Shown here piece after piece: positions 37,160 to 51,600 of a stretch of DNA of 64,000 nt (within the stretch, counting starts at the first letter, position 1; each line of letters opens with the position of its first letter). This DNA comes from Apus apus (lineage: Eukaryota; Chordata; Aves; Apodiformes; Apodidae), in NCBI RefSeq assembly GCF_020740795.1, contig NC_067304.1:6190056-6254055 (forward strand), read 5' to 3'. The position numbers and the translations under genes were made by a program. The notes under the pieces are model-generated. The model had not been told where the DNA came from. It worked only from the letters and a program-made list of their open reading frames with translations, and did no database searches.

Positions 37160-38759
37160 GAACTTGCACGGATGTGGCCTGATATGGTGTTGCTATGGTA
37201 TGGATCAGGTGTCAGGACCCTGCTCCCAAGTGGCAAACCAATGTTCCTGCTAGGAAATCACCCTGAGCTCCTCCTTCCTCAAGAATTGCTGGCACTCCTG
37301 GAGACAGGAAGATTTTCATTACATCGCCTGCTGCCAGCTATACTTTCAGCACAAGCCCATCCCCTTTCTGTTACTGTTATGTCAGGGGAGGACAGTGAAA
37401 GAAAGCAGCTCTTGGGATGATACATGGGAGGCAGAGCTTCATTTATAACCCCACACAAATGCTGGAAAACTTTCAACTTTAAAAAGCATTAGGTTGGTTA
37501 CCTTACGGGCCCCTGTGGACCAAGAAGTGAAATTACATGGACACAACATATCTATTAATCACCACAGTGATTCCACAGTGAGAAACAGCTACAATTGCAT
37601 ACATTGAACTGGAAAGAAAGTTGTGAAAATCACCTACTAGTAGTTAGGCAACTAAAAAAAGTTTGGTAGTGCCTTTCTGTAGGGCTCCTCTCTTGACTCC
37701 TCCATGAACTCAAGTATTTAATTTGGATTGAAGCTCAATTGATGGAAATATACAGCAGAGAGTAACAATGGCATTTCTACCTGAACATGTGTGTTTCCTC
37801 TCAGCCAGAGTTACAAACAAGCTCCACTTACATGAGATGCAGAGATGACTGTGCCTCCTAGTACTTGGCTTACAAGGTAAAGGATTTGAAAAAAAAAAAG
37901 TAATTAATTTTCAGTCTTCTGCACCAAGACTGATTAATTTGGGCATTATTTCAGAGAGGAGCAGACTACAGCAAGCTGCTTCCATCCAGGATTTAGACAC
38001 TAGAATAATTTACATCACCTCTGAAAGAAGCCATCAATGTCACAGCTTACATCACTCCTGCACAAAGAGCAGTGGAGATTTAAGATGCAAAATCTCCCTA
38101 GTTATTGTTGGTAAGGATATGTTTAGCTGCAAAATGGAAGATGGACAAGTTTTCACATGTTCAGAATTATCATTTATCCACAAACCTGTGTTATTTCTAT
38201 AATTTCCACTTTCAAGAAGCCTTAGCTAACATGACTCTGCTTCCTCAGCACTGAGCAGCAGAGACAGATGTGAAAAAATTGAAATTTTCTCTCTAATGGG
38301 GGAGAGAGGAGATGGAGGTCACACCAATTACCTCAAACCACTTGGCTGCCACAGCCATCTTTTCACCTTTGCAGTAAACAAACCCCTGTGGCTGGTCCAT
38401 ATATGAAGCAACTCCTTTGAACGATGCTCCACATCTCAGTTCTCTTCAAGTCTTGATAACAACAGCCCTTTGGTATAACATTTTAAAGTTCAGGTCTCCC
38501 AAACAGACACCCATGCAGATATCACAACCACTTTTGGCACTTTCAGAAACCATCCTGTTCTTGAAGGTAAAGTTGTTTGAAAGACAAAAGGTGCAGTTAA
38601 ATCTAAAGAAGTAACAATATGAGATAGAGGAGTTTATGCTACCATTTCCTTGCATAACCCAAGCTAACAGGATACAGAGAATAAAATCTTTGCACACTGT
38701 AATCTACACTAAACAGACACTTAAGAAGTCAACAAAGTCAATGTGTTAAGCAGCAATCT

Positions 38760-38765
38760 TTTAAT
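38760..38765 (-). terminator. ST7L: Possible ST7L polyadenylation signal (ATTAAA)
   Basis: On the - strand ATTAAA occurs about 790 nt after the proposed ST7L stop codon, and a T/GT-rich stretch (TTGACTTTGTTGACTTC) follows after 25-30 nt. No closer canonical AATAAA was seen on the - strand. Tentative. Confidence 0.25.
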
Positions 38766-39551
38766 AAAGAAAGCAGAACCATACTTTGCTGTTAACAAAT
38801 ATTTTGAAAACGGCTTATAAAATTAAATCTAAGCCAATCATCTGGTGCATCTGCAGCTGAGAAGGAAGTGTCAATATTCCAAACATCTGTTCAGTTTGCA
38901 TCGTCTCCTTTCTTTCAGAGGAAGTATTAGCTTCCAGTTGTACAGGAGATTCAGAGAGCAATAAGGTATTGCTCAACAAAAACTATTTTCTTAGATGATT
39001 ACAGACCAAGGCCAAAGAAGAAATTCGTACATTAAGCACCACTACCAACATGGAAGCCTGTCAAAGACACCAGTTTGAACAGCACAGCCTTCTACTCTGC
39101 GCCCCCATGCTTAGGGGTCAGCTAACCAGCTGGGGGAGGCTTGTGAGAACAAGGAAAGGAACAACCATGGAACTGAACCACCACAGAAACACCCCCCAGC
39201 CACACTGGAGTCAGCAGATGCTAGAGACTGGACAGCAGGAGGACCTTGATGTTTTCCACAAGGAAGCTGAAGGGTGCAGAGTCCCAAAGCACTGGAAGAA
39301 ACAGAACAGAACAACAAATTAGCTCACTTTCAAAACCAATATATGGTTTTATGGTTACAGGCCCAAGGTATGAACAAGAAACCACCCTCCAGGCAACAGA
39401 GCTGCAATTCCCTCAACACTGACGCCACAAAATAGGCTTGTAGTGATCATTAAATATCAGCCCAGACACACAAAAGAAGAAAAAAAAAAACACAACAAAA
39501 CCCTGTGGGAAGCCAAGGCTCCTGCCCTGTCCGCTCACCTGGCTGGCGTGC

Positions 39552-39605
39552 TCAGCTGGAGGCCAGGACACTGGGAGCACTCACAGGCCACAGCACCCGC
39601 AGCAC
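39552..39605 (-). CDS. ST7L: ST7L coding exon 15 (C-terminus, proposed)
   Basis: The acceptor CTGCTTGTCCCCAG precedes GTGCTGCGG. In the required phase 0 it encodes 17 residues, [17 protein letters not shown], then TGA. It lies in a GC-rich islet that stands out from the AT-rich surroundings, as the other coding exons do. Because ST7-family C-termini are short and alternatively spliced, other terminal exons are possible; this is the best candidate between 31.6 and 43.1 kb. Confidence 0.65.
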   Translation of the reverse strand: MLRVLWPVSAPSVLASS

Positions 39606-42600
39606 CTGGGGACAAGCAGAGGGCCAGGGGGGTTAGGACCTCATGCTCCAGCTCCTCCCGCTGCCCTGAGCACTGCAGCTCCAGTGTGGAACACACTGGG
39701 CAGGAGGGCAGCACGTTTTCTTGGGCATCAGACATGGATTATCTACAGTTCATAGACTTAAACGTGTGAAAACTGAACAGACCATCCAGCAAGACCAGCC
39801 CATGCCTCCAGACAGGATCCATACTCTAGATGCGTTCCAGAAATAAAGATTAGGCTAAAACAAATGGTGCAAACTCCTCTGCACCTTCTCAACCCATCCC
39901 CCAAGTATTCCCCTGGGATTCCAGTTATCCTCATACAAACCCTCTTTTCACAAGGCAGCAATGACAGGACTCATTTACTTTGAGGGTTTTACTTGGGCCC
40001 TCCTGGCTTCTATCAGAACCTCAAATATTACATTAAAAAGGCTTTTAAAACATAACACAGCAGCGCAGGAGCCTTTCCTTGCAGCCAGCTTCTCCCCTGC
40101 CTGTTTGCGTGTGGCACCTTCACATTAAGTGCATGAGTTAAGATGTAGATTAGCAAGGCAAGAAACCTTTGCCCTTGGCATCCACACTCAGCTGTGACAG
40201 GAAAATTCAGGCTTTTTTTCTATGAAGTGTAGAACCACTCATTACACATTGGCAGGGAAGTGCACATCTCCAAACTATACACATTTTCTCTTAGATAAGC
40301 AAAAGACTCAAGTGTTTATAAATATGAAAAGTTCAGCAGCTGGCTAAAAAGTTAATTCTCCAGTCTCACTTAATGAGCTTTGGGGAAAGTGGTAGGGGGA
40401 TTTGTTGGGAAAGCAAAGCAGAGTGTCACAGAAAGCAGGGCTTGCCAGACAGAGCTTTGCTTAGTCCTATTTACTGTCTCTAGGTGGCTGCTATCAGAAA
40501 AATGGCAAGGAATCCTCCAACAGGGAACTACAGAATGACCAGAATTAGAAATGTTTTCTCCTAATCTTGCAATCATAAAAAATTCACCAATTTTTAAGTC
40601 CCATGACTTCTTTCTTTGTTGTGAAAATATCAAGTGATCCATATCAAAACACCCTGGGACATGGACTGTCTTAGGATTTTGTCCAATTCCCTGAACAAGG
40701 GAGTTGTTTTCAGTAGGATTCAGCAGGAACACTGCCACAATATTTTTTTCAATGCTTTAACATTAAACTAATACTGGTCTATTCCAGTAGCATAAGATTT
40801 GGACTTAAAAAATGGGGCTGATTTGCTTGAAAGTTAAGCATGTTGGTTGTTTTCAGGAACTTCTCAGAATATTTACAGTGCCTGCTGTCATTCTGCATCT
40901 TTAGTCTTCTCAAAGGCAAACTTCTCAGTGTCTTTGTATTACAGAAGGAATTGTGCAACATCACTTCTGGAAGATGATAAATAGCCACCCAGCCCTCCAA
41001 CCTTGTAATTAATAAAAAATAAAATGGAAAAATAATCAGGTCCTTTTGTCTACAGTTTCTGTGACACAACAAAAGTTGTTTTATGTAACAGTATTTTTCA
41101 GCTCACTCAGTGAACTGTGTAATTATTGTCATCCCTTTTGCATACCTTCTCCCTTCTGTCACTTACTGAGGAAATTCTGAACAGCAACTACTTAAGAAGC
41201 AGAGCTGAAACCAAACAGTAAGGCTGAGCTCTTGCCCACTGCCAGCACTTGTGCTCGTCCTGCAGGTCACAGCCCCACAGCCACGGCCAGCTCCACTGCC
41301 CCCACCCAGGAGGACCGTTGGCAAAGGGAAGTCTGAGTTTCAAGAGAACTAGTAAGCCACAGCTGGCTCTAAGGGGATGGTAAGTGCTAAGCACTGCTGC
41401 CAGCACCAGTCCCCAGTGCCCTCAGCCCTCCCACCTGGGCAGGACAAGGCAAATCCCCCTGGCGCCGGGACCCTCGGCTGGGGGGGGAGCGGGCGCTGCC
41501 GGTGCTGCAACGCTGCACGCGCTGGAGCTGGGGAGTGCTAGATTGTGATTATTGGCCACTTGGAGTATTTTTAGCAATTTGCCAAGGTTTACCCCATGAT
41601 TTATTGCAGAGGAAACAAACTCAAGCACTAACAAATGAAAATATGTAAACGCAGACTTTTCAAGTCAATAGGAAGGTATTCGCCTTCTTCAGAGCCTTCG
41701 GAGGCACGCAGCTGGCCGGGGAGCCAACTGCTGGGGAGCCAACTGCTGGAAGCACCACTTTGATTAAGAAGCAACTGAAATGTCATCTCAGTAGTCATAT
41801 TTAAGCCACTTAGAGGTTTACAGTGAAAAATTCCATATACATAATACTGTTCAATTGTCATTCCTAAAACCGTGTTCTAGATTTGCTGGAAATTCAATAA
41901 CTTGTTGGGAATACATTTTGTATCACTTTTTCCTAATGCCAAAGCACTCCAGGTATCTACCATCTAGAACTTTATTACCTCAAAGTACTGTATCTAAATA
42001 ACTGAAAACACAGTATCATGAAAAAATACTGGAAATAATTAAATACACAGGAAAAAGTTTCCTTTAGAAAAGTTTCCTCTTCTTCCAGTATTAAACTAGC
42101 AGAGTGAGCAGCAAGAAGCCCTCCGTGCCTGCCACCACTGCAAGCAGCTTGGTTGGAGGATGCAGTGATATGCATGTTTCCTGATCATCTTTTTAACAGA
42201 ACACAGTATCTTAACTTTTCCTGTGGAAAATAACTGAAATAAACTGCCAAATTACCAAGCTCTGGGATTTTTTTTTTTGCCCACACTTGGACATGTCACT
42301 TGACATTCAAAATGCCATTGTGCAGAGCCAACTAACTCGTACAAAGTCTTTTTTTGGTACAAGAAACCCAGCAGAGAGAACTTCACCAAGCAATTCTTTG
42401 TTAGCATAACATTTGACCTTGTATCTCTTTGGAAATCATACAACTTTGCTAATGCAGTCCTTACAGAATTAATCAAGCAGATAGTTAGACCCTAGTTACT
42501 ACGAACCCAGCCAATTATGAGCAGCACTGAAATTCGTCACTGGCTTGTCCAACTACATTTTCCAACATAAAGATCAACAGAACTGTGTGGAAATGAGGCC

Positions 42601-45600
42601 CCACTCAGACCTCCATGACCTGGACACTGTGGACTAGAACCACTAGTAAGGCCAATGCCTTCAGGAGCAAAGTATTCCTGAGAAAAAAGCCTTACCTAAT
42701 GAGGGTCTCCATTACCTGCTGTTCTACAATAGCAAGAAACACCCTTCACCCTCTGTTTGACCAGGGAAGCCAGAATAAGCAATTCCCTGAGAGTTCAGAG
42801 CTCTTCATTTACATGAGATCCACAGTACCAGGAAGGCCAAACACACCCCATGGCTGTTTGGGGTGGGAGGGGAAGCTGCCTATGCAGTTTCTCCCTCTGT
42901 CCGGGTAGTCAGCACAGATTTCAGAGTCCAGGGAAAGATGAGAGGGTTACAGGCAGCAGCACTAACAGAAAAGCAAGGCAAAGAAACCCTAAAAGGAGCA
43001 GAGCAGAGAGAGGGACAGAGGAGATGGGTACTAGAGCCTACTTCACCATGGACCCCCAAACTCCCAAAGATCCCATAAGTTGCCTCAGCAAGCCCCAGTA
43101 CTTACAGCTTTAGCAAAAATGACCATCAGCTCTGGGAACTGGTGTGTGAGGAGGGCAAGCATTGCTGAAAAGGAGCACAGGCCTGCTGTGAAATGGATGA
43201 AAAAGGGAAGCTCCTTCTGTGGGTACACGGAGACTTCGTGAAATGCTGAAAGGAAAAAAAATTAAGAACATTGATGTTTGATAATCAAGGATATTTGATA
43301 ATTTCTGAATTATTTACACAGTCTTGTGACTCCGTTCTAGACTTTCAGAAGGACTAAGTGTGGATTCAAAGCTACTGTGCAGCACCTTAGGTCTTAGTAC
43401 TTAAACTTCTTTTAAAATTTCTCCCTACATTAATGCTTAATTATTAATAGTCATTACATCTTTATATTACAAATCTTTTAGGGACATGGTTTAGTGGTGA
43501 ATTTGGCAGTGCTGGGTTAGTGGTTGGACCTGATGACCTTAAAGGTCTTCTCCAACCAAAATGATTCTGTGATTCTATTATTCTCTCTCACTTGCACAGG
43601 CTGAGTTTTGGAAGCATTTCATCTGGCTTTGCTTTTGGTACCTCCTCTCTCATCAGGATGGAGGTAAGAACTGTAAAATTCACAACCTGTCAGAACTACC
43701 TATCCCCATTTAAACAATTCAGGTGTTTTCAAACCCCTGAAGCATTAATCCTGTTACCTGGAGAGCACAGCAAATCTCCCCAGCCTGCATGAAGCTCAGC
43801 AAGTACAAAACTACCATCATGCTACATACACATGCAAGGGAGCTCCTTAATACTCTTCCAAGATTTCTGGTTGGTAGGCTACAGTAAATTTTTTCAGAGC
43901 AGCTGACAGAGCAGACCTCAAAAAAACCAGTACCAGGACTAGGTTATAAATTCTGTACATAGCAGCTCCTTGCAATTTCCAATCTGTGCTAACAAAACCA
44001 AAAGAAGGTGATTAGACAGGCCTAGGGCTGGCACATGGAGCTGCCACACTGAGCTTTCAGCACTCAAGACACCACTGGTTAGTAGCTGAGGACCTTTTTG
44101 GTGAATTTGCAATTACTGGCCCTGCATACCTGCAGCTCCTTTATCCAAGGATTATAAAGCGGTTTTGAATGAAGAAAAAAAAAATCACTTCTATAGACAA
44201 AAGTAATGATGATATAGCTGCACACTTCTTGACAAGCCATTTTTAAACCTAAGAAAAGCCTCAAAACTTAAGCAAGCCTTTTTGTAAAACAAGAAAATAC
44301 AATTGTATTCATTTTTAAACTGAAGCCTGAGGAGGAAAGAGACACTTGACCCTCCCAGTTACTGCTCCTGAATGCTGGCACAGGAAAGCCACCACTGTCA
44401 GAGCAAGCCAAAGTGCCTTGTGCTCTTGCAACTCATTAATGGCCAAGTGCTGGGGCTTTGTTTTGCTTTTAAGTATATGATTTTAGAGCACAACTAAGTA
44501 GAACTTTTGGAGTTCCATGTCTAATGCCCATCAGAGATGCTGAATGATGCCCCAGGGATTATGAGCTCACCTAAGCATGCACCCAACCCAGCCAGGCTGT
44601 GGGACACCATGACTATAACACACTGCACTGAGTAGCCAGAGGAACCACTGGCCTACTAAGGAACACTGTTGTGCTCTCATACTATGTAGAAACTCACCTG
44701 GTTTTTAAAACCTCAAGCAAGATAATTTAGGAAAGGTCCTGACATAAGTTAGGAAAATGTAAAAAAAAAAAAGAAAAAGAAAAAGAAAAAATAGAAAGGA
44801 TTCTTTTTCCACATTGGGAAATCAAAATCAAATCCAAAGTAGGTAAGAAAAACTAAAGATAATTCTGTACTTTCACAGCCATTTGAGAATCGTTACTAGT
44901 CAGACCAATACAGGATTTTTGAATCATTGATTTGGTCAACATTATTTTAAATATTTTTTTTTAAATGAAGTGTCAGGAATTCTCAAGGAAATACTGCAAT
45001 AAAAGTGTTAAGATGAATTTATTTATGGGTAGTTTTATATTTAAAACATAACAGGAATGCGTGAGTGATCGTGTTGAAATATCTGCATGTGCTGGTGTTT
45101 AATTAGGCTGGGAAGTCTACAATTTAGGGTTAGTTGCTAACCAAGGAATTCCTTGTGCAATATCCTGCATAAGTGAGAAATGAGTAATTTAAAGCAGTCT
45201 GGGGGCAAATTTAAATTACACATTTTAAATATAACCTCAGGCTTTTAAATAGAAACATGTATGTGTACTTTTCCTTTCCACAGCTGCAGTCTCAGTGGGT
45301 CTGTTGCTGCTTTTGCAGTAGCCCCTTCCAGCCCCGTGGGACTTGCATTTCTTCATGATGTGGACACTCACCCCCAAAGGAATCCTATTAACTTGTACAA
45401 TTAACAGTCCAATTCTAATCTAAATTAATGCTATCTTCATAAATACGATGAGCACAGGCCCTACTGAGTTTGTTTGCCTTACCTAAAGAAAATAAACATG
45501 TAGGATCAAAACTGCATAAAGTAATCTTGAAGTAAAGGGCAGCTGGAGAAGTTACTGTTAAGTGTCAAGAGTCAGTGTAAATCCATACAAATACCTACAT

Positions 45601-48600
45601 GGATGAAAATCTCCAGGAAGCATAATGACCAGCACACAAATATGTACCAGGGAAGTAAGGAAAGAAAGCCATACATATTATATGAAGATACAGACAAACC
45701 AAGGATTCTTGATTTGATCAGAGCCAGGTTCCACTGGTTTCCTGGGTGCAGGGCTGGAACCACGCATTTATTCCTCGCTGAAAGGAGACAGCTCCTCTCC
45801 AACAGCAGTCAAATGCATGACTTCTTTTAAAAGAAGGAATTTAAAGAACTGGTCCATTTTGTTGTTCTCAAAGTTGGCCAAACTCAGTCTGAACACACTG
45901 CACAGAACCTTCACCTCTGGAGGACTTGGCTGTGACAGAGTCAAGCCAACATTCACCACACACACACGCCAAGTGCTTCAGGATGTCTCAGGAGGGACAT
46001 CAACAAATAGCTGAGCCCCCTTCACAGGAAGCTCAAACTAAAATATCACAGTAAGGTAAATACAGAATACCACAAACTGCACATCCTTAGCTTCTGTTTT
46101 ATTATCATTACTGCTTAGAAACCACTTACTTGGCAACAGTTCTCTGTCTGCTGTTTCTGTGCAACTTGGGTAGGGATAGAAAAGATGACCTTTCTCTAAC
46201 GGGTATGGGATCATCCTAAACGCTGAAAGAAGAGGGAGTGACATTAGACCTACATCTAAACCAAGTGACCAGCTTCTCACGAAGAGAACCAATCGTGCTT
46301 GAGATGAACAGAGCAGAGAGAGGAGTCTATTGGACAGGAAAAAAATAAACCAAGAAGGGATACTTACTGCCTTCCCATGTGCAGTGCAGCAGGTTTAGAG
46401 CCCCTTCTATCCTCTTCCAGTGCTGGAGGTGAAAAAAGGCATATGCTACTGCCTCACTGTCCCCTCGTTTCAGAATATGCTCTGGAGGCAGCACTAAGCT
46501 TTTCATTTCTAGTAGATACTGAAAGGAAGAACAGAAAGCACACTTTGTTACATGGAATATTCCAAAATCTTTAGCTGTGAAACAGAAACGATCATTTGAG
46601 GCACAACGGAGCGTATCCCACAGGGACCAACTAACACCTGGTGAAGCCCTCCTGGCCCAGCAGGTACCTGTACTCACATGGGAAGGGAAAAGCACCAAAA
46701 CACACACCCGAGTAAGACTCTTAAATTGGGGTTTTCACACACAAGATATTAGGGAGGAAAAAACACATCTTCAGCATGGCAAAATGAAAATACATTCCTG
46801 TAGAATATACATAAAGTATAATGCTGCAGGTACAACACCAATGAGCTACAAGTTTAGAATAACAAAAAAATATTTTAAAAATGGTATTTTTGCTCATCAT
46901 TTAATCACTGAAAGTTTAAATGCAGGACATTAAGTACTTGTTAGCACTTAAGGATGATTAGCAAACCAGAAAGTGTCAGTGTGCTAACCCAAGGAAGAAT
47001 AAACCAGAAAAATCTTGTTTTAATGTGTTTTTCCTGGACTACCACAAAGTAACTCTGATTTTGTATTTTTTCAATTTCAGCCTTCTCCCCACAACAGCAG
47101 AATAGCTGATGCACAGAAGGGTCAAAGAACACAAGGATTAATCATTTTCCATTTCCCTTGAAACACAGGACATGCAATTTTGTTTTCACATGGTACATTA
47201 ATAAAAGACAGGTATTCATTTTAGCTTAGCTTTTAAAGAGATGAATAATTTTTACAAGAATGAAGTGACAGTTTCAGCTCTACAATTTACCTGCGAGTTG
47301 TTCTCTCCCAGCATATAGTGTCTCATTCAATAACAGCCAAAGTTAATCCACATCTTTGATCAATGTAGCTGGCAATTCCTTTGACTGTCTCCCAAAGTGT
47401 AAGAATGCAGCTAACTCACCGATTTATTTCAGCAGATGCCACAAACTATGAGATTATTTACTAATCCAGTTTGAGGACTTAACTTTTCCCATTCAGGTTC
47501 TTGAAGGAATGCAGGAGGGGTTGTGCCCTGGCCAAATAAAGCACATTTACTGCCTGGCTAGGTTCTTCTCTTAGTGCCTTGGGCCTGCACTCCAGAGGGT
47601 AATATTCTTGCTAATCCCCTCTAATCCTCTTCAATTTCCCCCCCCCCTTTTTTTACTTTTTTAACACAGTAAAGGATCACTCACACAGGGCTTCTGTGGG
47701 AAAATGGTCTCAAATATCTGACCCTTGCCCTGCCTGCTGATGCTCTGCAGTGCCCACCCTCCCACTGCAGGGCTGCGGGGAGCACCGGGATGCAGCCGCC
47801 CCTGCGCCCAGCTCCCCACAGCAACACTGAAATTCCACACTCTGGCAGGTTTTCAAGCCCATGTTTAACCATAAAGCAGGCAAGGTATCAGTGCTGAGAG
47901 TGCCTCGGTACATACAGATTTAAGGAAGTCTTTCTGCACAACAAAAACATGGATGATCTTCAGATGACGACTGGAAATGATTGCTCCAGACGTTACCAAC
48001 ACGCAGTTACAGGTCCCTGATTTGAAATAGTTTGAGCACCATTTTTCTCGCCTTCCTAACTTTCCAAACAAACCCCATCCTTGTAAAAGCATAACTCAGA
48101 ACAAAGAGAAACAACCATTATTTTATTTTCCTTATGCAAAATGACGTTATGTGCAAAGATAACCCCTTTCATTAGATGCAAGAACAAAGGACTTCTCCTT
48201 TACTCATTGACTTTTAGTCCACGGGACAGAACAGACTGCAAATTCAAAAAACACATTTTCTTCCCCACAATTCCTCTGTTACCCACTGGGCAAGTTACTT
48301 AACTTGTTTGTGCCCTTGTTCACTTGTCTGCTTTGACTATGAGGTCCAGGCAGCCAGCACCCATACAATTCTTCCCTGCCATCTCATACATCAGTTTTAA
48401 GGCAGTATTGAAATAAAAAAAACAACCATGAAGGTGACTGGATAGGTATACAATTAGAAGATTAAATTACTGCAACCTGGACTTGGTTTCTGTGATTGTC
48501 TGTAGAACTATGGAATATATTTTGCAAACAGCCTGTTGGAAATCATATCTAACTTCTTTAAAAAGGTGTGTGAGGCTCCTGAAACAACTGGAGGATACAC

Positions 48601-51600
48601 AAAATAAAAGAACTTTCAGATAATGATAATGCATTATAATCTTCTCCCCCTAAAGGCAGAGGCTAAAGAAAAATCTGTCTGAGACTGTCTGAAATGAACT
48701 TGCTACGCTCTTGATCAGTCATGCAAACAAGCAGCAATTTCTCCCAGCAATTAGCTCTCTCAGTGCACATTCTATTGGATTGGACAGGCAGACAGAGCAG
48801 AGCGGCTGGATCATTCCAGCCTTCACAGCAACAGTCACTCGGACTCCACCATCATTTGCAGAGGATTAGGTCCAGGACTAAGCCAACCTTCTGCATTCAA
48901 GGTTTCAAACTGAATGCATCACCAGTACTAGCCCAGGAAAAAGCAACACAAGACTTAATTTTCACCCAGGGCTCGGAACAGCCTGTACCTTGGCCACTTA
49001 ATGTCAGACATTAAATTGCTGTAGCCATATTGACTCTTAATCTTGTTTACACGTGGACAAAGAAAATAACTGACTGTAGATCTTTCAATAACCATAGTTC
49101 TGGAGCCACGCTTGGAAGTGCAGCAGAATAGGGTGTTTTGAAACATTATGAGTGGTTATTGTTTGGAGAACTTAACCTGGCTTCACGGATTTTAAATATC
49201 TGAATGTGTATTTATTAATGCTTACCCCTACCCAATAAGGGGCCTTCAATTATACATTACTGGATTTTCCAATGAGTCAGAAAATGTTGAGTTTAAGTTT
49301 TTTGGAGAAAACTGTGTTTGGTCATCACCTACTGCAAAGAACTACTTCTGGCCACCAAACATTTATGATACAAATATTAACAACTCCACAGCTGGAGTTT
49401 TAACCAATTTCAAGAAAACACGTGTCTAGAAAGGCTCCAATAACCAGATGATAACATATCATGGCTTTTTTCAGAAGACAATAAAAAGTGGTCCAATAGG
49501 AAACACTCTTACCTTTGGAACATGAGGGTTAAATTCCACAGCTCTGTGAATTGCTTCCACAGCATTAATTTCTGCTGTACTGAGCCCTCTTTTGGAGGCA
49601 GTTTCTGGGGAGAACCTGAAGGGAAAAACCCATGCTGAACAAAAGCAATAAATGCTAACCAGGTGTTACTTGTTTTGCAAGCTTGGAGTTCACTATAAAT
49701 TGTCTGATCTACCAAGATAAACAAAGCCTTCTAGGAGACAAATGTTGAAGTTAATTTAGGTATCTCAACTGTCATCCATGTCCTATGACAAAGTTATGTT
49801 TAATTTTTTGATGCTTCATGTCAATCACAAAAGGCAACTCAGTGTCCAGTCCTTGGAAGGGTTGCTACAACTTCACCTACTCGAGGTAGGGCCCCAGCCA
49901 GCTGTGCACAGGGACCAGAATCCAAGTGCAATGCCAGCATGGACAGCCTGCACCCAACCCACAAACCAAAGAACTGCTGAACATAACAAGACACTGAAAA
50001 CAAAATTTGTACAAGAGCACGTGTGTATAGGGGCCCTTGAAACACCTCTTCACCTTTATTAACTTCACGGATGCTCAAAAGAACCTTTAAGTTACATTTA
50101 ACTACACACACACATATATAAATGCTCTCAGAAATGTAAGTGGTACCTATTGGATTTGGACCTTTTAAATTCTTATTTTACAGCATAAGCCAAGATGAGC
50201 AACAAACCACTGCTTTCACAAATATGCTTCTCACCTTTCTGAAACAGCTCTGGCTTTTAGCAGGGCTGCTGTGTAACATATTGCTGCCGATTTTGGAAGA
50301 CTGATATCTACAATAAAATAAAATAATTAAGCTGTAGGATTCCAAGGCAAGACAAACATTTTCAACCCACATCCTTTGAGCTTAAAGATTTTTACTTGGG
50401 CAGACAATGAATGTAACATCTGGAACATTTCAGCTATGATTAGAAACTCTGAACTTCTTTGCACAGCCTCTCTCTAGTCACCACTCAGTCTCAGATTAAA
50501 AACTTGGGAGTTGTAGTTATGTGTAAAGTGTAATTTTTTTTCTTCTAAACGTACCAAGACACTGAAACTGAATTCAAGGAGAAATGCATGTGTAAATACA
50601 CACTTAAGAAGACGGTACTTTTCCTATATTAACCCATGAAGGTTTAAAATAATCTTCTAATCTTTACCTAATTTGGCAACTGCACGTGAACAGTTTTACG
50701 TAACACTGAAAGACTGACAAGAAGCTGACCAAAACCATTACAATAGAGACAGGTAGACAAATTTTAATGAAAATGCACTTTCCATCCCTCTCCAGTTTCA
50801 TGGGGAAAAATTCTATTAGTTGTAGGTTTTGTAGAATATCTGAGGGCAAGTTTGAGCTGACAATTATAGATTAGAAGGTTAGCACTCCACAGTACAAGTT
50901 TACTTTAAAAAGCAGACAAAGTCTGGGGTCTAATTCCAAGTACCATGTTGTGTATAGTCAGATGGCTCTTGCTTTTTTTGTAAATCCCATCCTGGGCTTG
51001 TCCATCACTTACTAGATGTCTGGCTGTCGTGTCAAGCAAAACACAGGGGTGCTGCAGAGAGCTTGAAGCTCATACTCACTTTTCCAGATGCTGAGGAAAA
51101 AAATCAGCAACCCTTTCTTAAGAAAAAGTGTTGCAATGCCTGATGTTAACATGAAGAAGCAACAGGAAATGAGCAAATGGTTTTGTTAAATTAGTAAGAA
51201 TCCAGAGAAAAACATGGATGGTCAAGCACCAGGAGCAGGCTGCTAGAATGGCCACAGGATTTGGGCAAGAATATCATACTTTTGATTCCCTGAAGCAATA
51301 AAGAACAGAGACACGAGAGAACACACCCAAGGACAGGGAAAAGTTGCCATAAAACACTGCTTCTATTGTCCCTCCATTCTGAAGGTGATCTGAAGGACAG
51401 CTCTGACAGCAGCACCTCATCGCCCAACAATGTGGGCACAGTCTAGGTGGAATGTAACAAAAATAATTATAATCCTTGAATTGAAGCAAAGTGAACTCCA
51501 AGATTTCTTTACAGATTCTAAGTAACTTAAAAATAAAATAAGTAATTAATGTGCAATTTAGCTTGCCTAAATTTGACTTCATCATCCAAAACAAGTCAAC

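Larger units (their letters stand above)
31560..39551. other. Tail-to-tail spacer between WNT2B and ST7L
   Basis: Beyond the probable WNT2B poly(A) site the stretch contains no supportable gene. The right-hand part should include the ST7L 3' UTR on the - strand. It has a (TA)n(CA)n microsatellite at 37134-37159 and otherwise unique sequence whose AT content rises to the right. Short open frames on both strands lack family resemblance. Confidence 0.6.

Noticed and set aside
38330-38406. Exon-like stretch on the - strand reading MDQPQGFVYCKGEKMAVAAK and ending at GTAATT
   Set aside because: There is no polypyrimidine tract or acceptor upstream, a stop precedes it closely, and it lies beyond the proposed ST7L stop. 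I do not recognise the peptide.
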